This document shows, piece after piece, positions 61,601-64,000 of a stretch of 64,000 nt of DNA. The position numbers were made by a program, and so were the translations under genes. The notes beneath the pieces are model-generated. The model saw nothing but the letters and a program-made list of their open reading frames with translations, had not been told where the DNA came from and made no database searches. Each line of letters starts with the position of its first letter. Position 1 is the stretch's first letter. Origin of the DNA: an uncultured Eubacteriales bacterium (GTDB lineage: Bacteria > Bacillota > Clostridia > Oscillospirales > Acutalibacteraceae); assembly GCA_934647945.1 (NCBI GenBank), contig CAKUFK010000010.1:34673-98672 (forward strand), given 5' to 3'.

Positions 61601-62496
61601 TCCATCTGATTTTCAAAGTCCCCATTGACAAACCCGTCTACCGGCACCCGTTCGCCCGCTTCGTTTTCGAACCGGATGTCGTCGACGTTGATATGACCCC
61701 AGCCGGTCGAGCCCATGTCGGTAATGGTCACCACCAGATCCCGGTCATAGGCCGCGGCTGGGATCGGGGTGCTCTTTTGGGTCATGACCTCATTTCTGTC
61801 ACCGGTCAGTTTAACCAGCACCTCGCCGGTTTGCGCATCGGCCAGGCCGAGGTATTCGATCGTGTCGTCATTTCCTCCTCCCACGAGTGCCGCCAGCGCC
61901 GTCGCCTCCGCCGGAAGTCGAAAGCTCCCGCTGCGCATTTCCCCTTTGAGGGAATCATTATACGAGGTGTAGCCTGGCGCAACCAGGCTGGAATTGATAA
62001 AATAGGTGCCCTGCTTGCTCTGTCCGCCCTTGACGGTGGAATTCGCCGGCATGTCCTTGAAGGCGTTGCGGTTATTGAGCGGAATATTGTTGCGCAGGAT
62101 CCGGCTGTCCGTTTCGCCCTCCATTTCGGTAAATACGGCAAACAGGCTATTCTCCGACATCAGGCTCTCGGACTCCAACTGCCCGACGTCCCAGGCATAA
62201 GGCACCAGGTTGCCGTTGAAATACACGATGCCGGTCCCCATCCCCGCCAGGGGGAAATTGACGTTTGATAACGTCTCTCCCTGATAGACCCGCTGGGCAT
62301 CCCCCTCCCTCAGCGTCTTCCGGATCCACTCTACCTGCCCCTCGAACTGCCCGTTCTTCTGCACCGGCTGCCTGTCGCTGATCTGCGGGTTGATTCCCGC
62401 AGATACCGGCAGCCCGCACACCATGGCCGCACAGCATAGCACGGACAGGCCGCAGCGTACCGCCCGCTTGACGTTTCGTCCCTGTTTTTTGCTCAT
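58669..62496 (-). CDS. Secreted, wall-anchored GH116-type glycosidase
   Basis: 1275 residues. A signal peptide with a Cys-containing core (LSVLCCAAMVCGLPVSAG) starts it. SNVNFPLAGMGTGIVYFNGN and the alpha/alpha-barrel segments PYGWEGSDGRLGEGNCEGNC, VRMTYDRAMDGTTVRIGAMY and LGALKAAERIACLLGD match GH116 (non-lysosomal glucosylceramidase family). A beta insert near 180-310 (VNGDFENQMEGWHIVG) looks like a carbohydrate-binding module. The C-terminus has a LamG-like part, a Gly/Ser linker, NPNTSARLP, a membrane segment and KAMRRKRRG, a sortase-type anchor variant. GAAAGGAGCC precedes the ATG. Confidence 0.87.
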   Translation of the reverse strand: MSKKQGRNVKRAVRCGLSVLCCAAMVCGLPVSAGINPQISDRQPVQKNGQFEGQVEWIRKTLREGDAQRVYQGETLSNVNFPLAGMGTGIVYFNGNLVPYAWDVGQLESESLMSENSLFAVFTEMEGETDSRILRNNIPLNNRNAFKDMPANSTVKGGQSKQGTYFINSSLVAPGYTSYNDSLKGEMRSGSFRLPAEATALAALVGGGNDDTIEYLGLADAQTGEVLVKLTGDRNEVMTQKSTPIPAAAYDRDLVVTITDMGSTGWGHINVDDIRFENEAGERVPVDGFVNGDFENQMEGWHIVGHESNPYGLPLCTADEVRAVMEYPFGYYDFDTALPVDVQLQMFSPMVPLNERDSVIPAGVFQIVLTNTSSKEVTASVLSTLANGLEGDRSNRVVTDASGTYILLENDREDVSLGNGSLALWSPSGDAGYTAGGQTVRALFDQMEADGELDGKQTAAGTDAVAGLSESVRLQPGETKVVRFAYTWYFPHFFADNLWGKDHTDIGRRYAAFYENVEDVVADLAARYEELHSNTKAYHDSLYDTSLPYYLVDAAASTMDVLRSPTFYIAKDGTPYGWEGSDGRLGEGNCEGNCQHVWSYAEGFFDLYPEIAARWKKQDFTAQQQPGGLLYNRLGNIPADTTGTFPAMDGMFASVMLAYRLNQNMPDTAWIASIWPNIEKMMEACIRNYDPNQDGVCEKASVRMTYDRAMDGTTVRIGAMYLGALKAAERIACLLGDTQAAERYAGIYDKGAPALDAATWNGEYYEQIGGGTGVSDARTTNEGILTDTLLGQTHMYLYGLGDSLDTSHMRSQTNAAFKYNFFYPVGSRYRAQGNNLDRVYAKADDPATLVCTWPKGGSGTLMYQGEAWSGAEYSNAINLLYAGNIDKALATVWAVRSRYDGKDFDPLNERELGSYYARSMMAYGLLEAASGIEKDRQAGLLGFQPNIDSEDFRGFYASGDSFGTATQKRTVDGTSFRQTNTVEVRYGKLGLKTFRMYLPEELAESADGLELKVAVDGRAVGASWKREGSCVSVSFEEGTEVETGSVVSCAVTAQISRIFTFDETFAYGDQTAWDTISGLAVINDTGLVTSKEDGRTLLARRYLQLHEQKTTLEAELAENASAGWIWGAAEDGTGGYALTLDGSGAVTLEKDGRTVGTAAAALTEGSQTLVILVEEGTITVSLNGRKVLSAADTMTKAGTAALVMEGDAKVGGVRVQRPGDEDVPGGSGSGGSSDIENPNTSARLPLYVTLVLAAAGSAGVIGLAAYKAMRRKRRG

Positions 62497-62559
62497 GTTC
62501 TCGGCTCCTTTCCCACTAACCCATTTGCACTATATCGGCGCCGGACCTACCGGCGGTTT

Positions 62560-63471
62560 TTACTCCGTCTCATAATCGAGATAGACCAGGATATCTTGGT
62601 CGTAGTTACCGAATCCCTTGCCGAACAGGTTGACTCCTCCCGGATGCCTGGCCTCGGGCGGTGAGGCGATCCGGAAGCGGATAGGCTTTTTGGGTTCGAA
62701 TGCGAAATCCGCCAGGGTACAGCCCGGCTCTCCGGCCGGCAACCCATCTATAAAGGTTCCCCGTTCGTTGACTGTGATAGTCTTGCGTATTCCATATTGG
62801 GTGCCAAAGTTCCACCATTTGGGGGTAAAGGCCCCCCGCACAGCCCCGAAATCCCCAGGAGAGCGCCAAAAGCCGATAAATTTCTGATTGATCGTGAAAT
62901 GGATGTCGGAAGGCCAGTCCTCCCGGAATCCCTTGGCCTCGGAACAGATCTCAAAACTCAGGCGAAGCTGCCTGAGCCGCATATTTTCGGACAGATAGTT
63001 CGGCAATGCGTATTCGATCCACCCTTCCGAGAACCAGACCAACGCCGCATCGGCATGTTCCGGCGCCATAAAAAAGGCCGGATCGTCGGCCAGGCGGATA
63101 ATCGATGAGGTGGTGGCCAGTCCGCAAGGCGCTTTGACATCACAGTCAACGTACATCCCTACCGGCATTGAGTAGGAGCAGCAGTTGGCCGACTCCTCCC
63201 GCGTAGTAAAGGTAAGGACCAGATGCGTGTCTTTCAGGCGGCAGAGTTTCTGCATCCCCCGCTTGCCCGGCAACGTCTCGCTGACGACCAAGCCGGCCGC
63301 CTCCAATTGCCGAATGTGTTTGACTGCCATCGTCGGCGTAATTCCCACAGCCTGTGCGAGGGAATGGATATTGCTTGGCCCCTCGGCCAGCAGATTGAGG
63401 ATCTGGAGCCGTGTTGGTGATGCCAGGCTGTTGAATATCTGATAATTCTCAGGAGATATGGGAATCTGCAT
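62560..63471 (-). CDS. ArsR-like winged-helix regulator with ligand domain
   Basis: 303 residues. The N-terminal ~95 form an ArsR-type HTH (SLASPTRLQILNLLAEGPSN, LAQAVGITPTMAVKHIRQLE). The rest is a beta-rich domain (EGWIEYALPNYLSENMRLRQ, GKGFGNYDQDILVYLDYETE) that may bind a sugar. AAAGGAG precedes the ATG at 63471. It is 63 bp upstream of the GH116 gene on the same strand and its promoter holds a palindrome, so it probably controls both genes. Confidence 0.85.
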   Translation of the reverse strand: MQIPISPENYQIFNSLASPTRLQILNLLAEGPSNIHSLAQAVGITPTMAVKHIRQLEAAGLVVSETLPGKRGMQKLCRLKDTHLVLTFTTREESANCCSYSMPVGMYVDCDVKAPCGLATTSSIIRLADDPAFFMAPEHADAALVWFSEGWIEYALPNYLSENMRLRQLRLSFEICSEAKGFREDWPSDIHFTINQKFIGFWRSPGDFGAVRGAFTPKWWNFGTQYGIRKTITVNERGTFIDGLPAGEPGCTLADFAFEPKKPIRFRIASPPEARHPGGVNLFGKGFGNYDQDILVYLDYETE

Positions 63472-63507
63472 ATCTACTCCTTTCCCACGAAGAGAACAAA
63501 CTGAAAT

Positions 63508-63554
63508 TACTGAACCATATAGGTTCAGTATAGTCATATAATAGATATTGTCAA
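63508..63554 (-). promoter_or_regulatory. Promoter and operator of the regulator-GH116 unit
   Basis: On the minus strand TTGACA (63549-63554), 16-base spacer, TATACT (63527-63532). A palindrome TACTGAACC-5-GGTTCAGTA (63508-63530) covers the -10 end and start site. This is a repressor-type layout for autoregulation. Confidence 0.85.
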
Positions 63555-63923
63555 CTAAAATTTGCTTTGTATTTTTGATTAATTTATGTATAACAGCCAA
63601 TCATAAATTCAAAAGTTAAAAATATACCCATGTAATTGTGTAATATATTGTGTGTGTTGCTGTTGATTTTTGGAAATTCTGAGACTTGTTAATCCCTTTG
63701 TTCATATGTCTCAAAAATCAAAATTGGATGTTTTACCGTTTCTATCCCTATTATGGTTCTGTTTTTTGTCAAGTTTATAGAATGTTCTTGAAATTTGGAT
63801 CTCTGTTTTCTTATTCATGAACTCAACAGTTCATAATATGGTTTTCCGATTCCTTAAACAGCTGGAAAGTCCTAAAAAGCCTACAGAAAAAGGAATCGGC
63901 CCCCCGACTGTAATCAGGGAGCC
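63555..63923. other. AT-rich intergenic region
   Basis: About 370 bp of AT-rich sequence between the regulator promoter and the rRNA operon end. I see no gene or RNA motif in it. Confidence 0.6.
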
Positions 63924-63955
63924 AAAAAAAGGCCCTCCGGATAAACCGGAGGGGC
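63922..63955 (-). terminator. Terminator of the rRNA operon
   Basis: On the minus strand CCCTCCGG / CCGGAGGG with a 5-base loop is followed by CCTTTTTTTGG. It is 8 bases beyond the 5S rRNA 3' end. Confidence 0.88.
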
Positions 63956-63962
63956 GGCGAAG

Positions 63963-64000
63963 AGTCGGCGCCTGCCTATTTTCCCGGGCCGCTTCCAGCC
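63963..64000 (-). rRNA. 5S rRNA, 3' end only
   Basis: Read on the minus strand from the edge: GGCTGGAAGCGGCCCGGGAA, then AATAGGCAGGCGCCGAC, the 3' tail of a Clostridial 5S rRNA (helix IV/V and the closing helix I strand). The rest of the operon lies beyond the window. Confidence 0.78.

Noticed and set aside
63600..63900. AT-rich region as a possible replication origin
   Set aside because: No DnaA-box clusters or dnaA/dnaN genes are visible; it is simply the spacer between a promoter and the end of an rRNA operon.

Overview
The window comes from a high-GC member of the Clostridia, most likely a gut-type Oscillospiraceae/Ruminococcaceae relative; this placement is inferred. The grounds are strong AAGGAGG-type ribosome binding sites, DnaD and DnaI-type helicase-loading proteins side by side, a PASTA-kinase-like protein, anaerobe chemistry (an indolepyruvate:ferredoxin oxidoreductase and a 2x[4Fe-4S] ferredoxin) and the shape of the 5S rRNA tail at the right edge. 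Most genes are typical chromosomal housekeeping genes of high GC. One block, about 25.8-33.9 kb, is AT-rich and foreign.

Layout. 0-10 kb: a TatD-type hydrolase tail, a sugar-nucleotide epimerase, an HD protein, cysK, mnmA (with an in-frame 18-bp tandem repeat), a DUF2809-type membrane protein, a ROK-family protein, an S1-domain protein, a GNAT enzyme and an unusual nitrilase-glycerophosphodiesterase fusion. 10-16.7 kb: a cluster for aryl-keto-acid oxidation (paaK-like ligase, membrane protein, iorA, iorB, second paaK-like ligase, tandem-ACT protein). 17-20.4 kb: ttcA and a type II restriction-modification pair that may be MamI-like. 20.5-25.5 kb: an SGNH hydrolase, a YfcE-type phosphoesterase, a three-gene cassette of unknown function, and a MATE exporter under an autoregulated MarR repressor with clear operators.

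26.45-33.9 kb: remains of an integrative element inserted at the 3' end of guaA. The 13-bp att-like repeat TATTCCCACTCGA lies at guaA's end and again 7.4 kb away, next to what looks like the displaced guaA terminator. A tyrosine-integrase N-terminal fragment lies beside guaA. The element carries element-type genes, a 120-bp direct repeat, gene debris including a TspO pseudogene, and a leftward cluster that looks like a small RiPP (ribosomally made, modified peptide) locus. That cluster has a strong promoter, a leader with a terminator hairpin, a UPF0489/arginase-like protein with DxHxD and DxD metal motifs, two tiny Cys-containing precursor-like peptides separated by a terminator hairpin, and a nucleotidyltransferase-like gene that appears split. 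No RRE protein, cyclase, radical SAM enzyme or exporter is visible. This is the best candidate for an undescribed system here.

34-64 kb: purA-guaA, a Cys-rich membrane peptide, nagA, a BtrH-like protein, a PASTA pseudokinase, dnaD/dnaI-type genes, a ferredoxin, a TrmN6-like methyltransferase, rsmI, and the aromatic amino-acid operon tyrA-aroB-aroA-aroC-pheA. These are followed by a PAP2 phosphatase, an MBL-fold hydrolase, a CYTH protein, an Orn/Lys/Arg-decarboxylase-fold enzyme overlapping an alanine-racemase-like protein that lacks the PLP lysine, and a secreted GH116-type glycosidase with its ArsR-like regulator. The 3' end of a 5S rRNA enters at the right edge.

The aromatic theme recurs. 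The aro operon makes Phe and Tyr, while the ior/paaK cluster handles the corresponding aryl-pyruvates and aryl-acetates, with an ACT protein as a possible amino-acid sensor.
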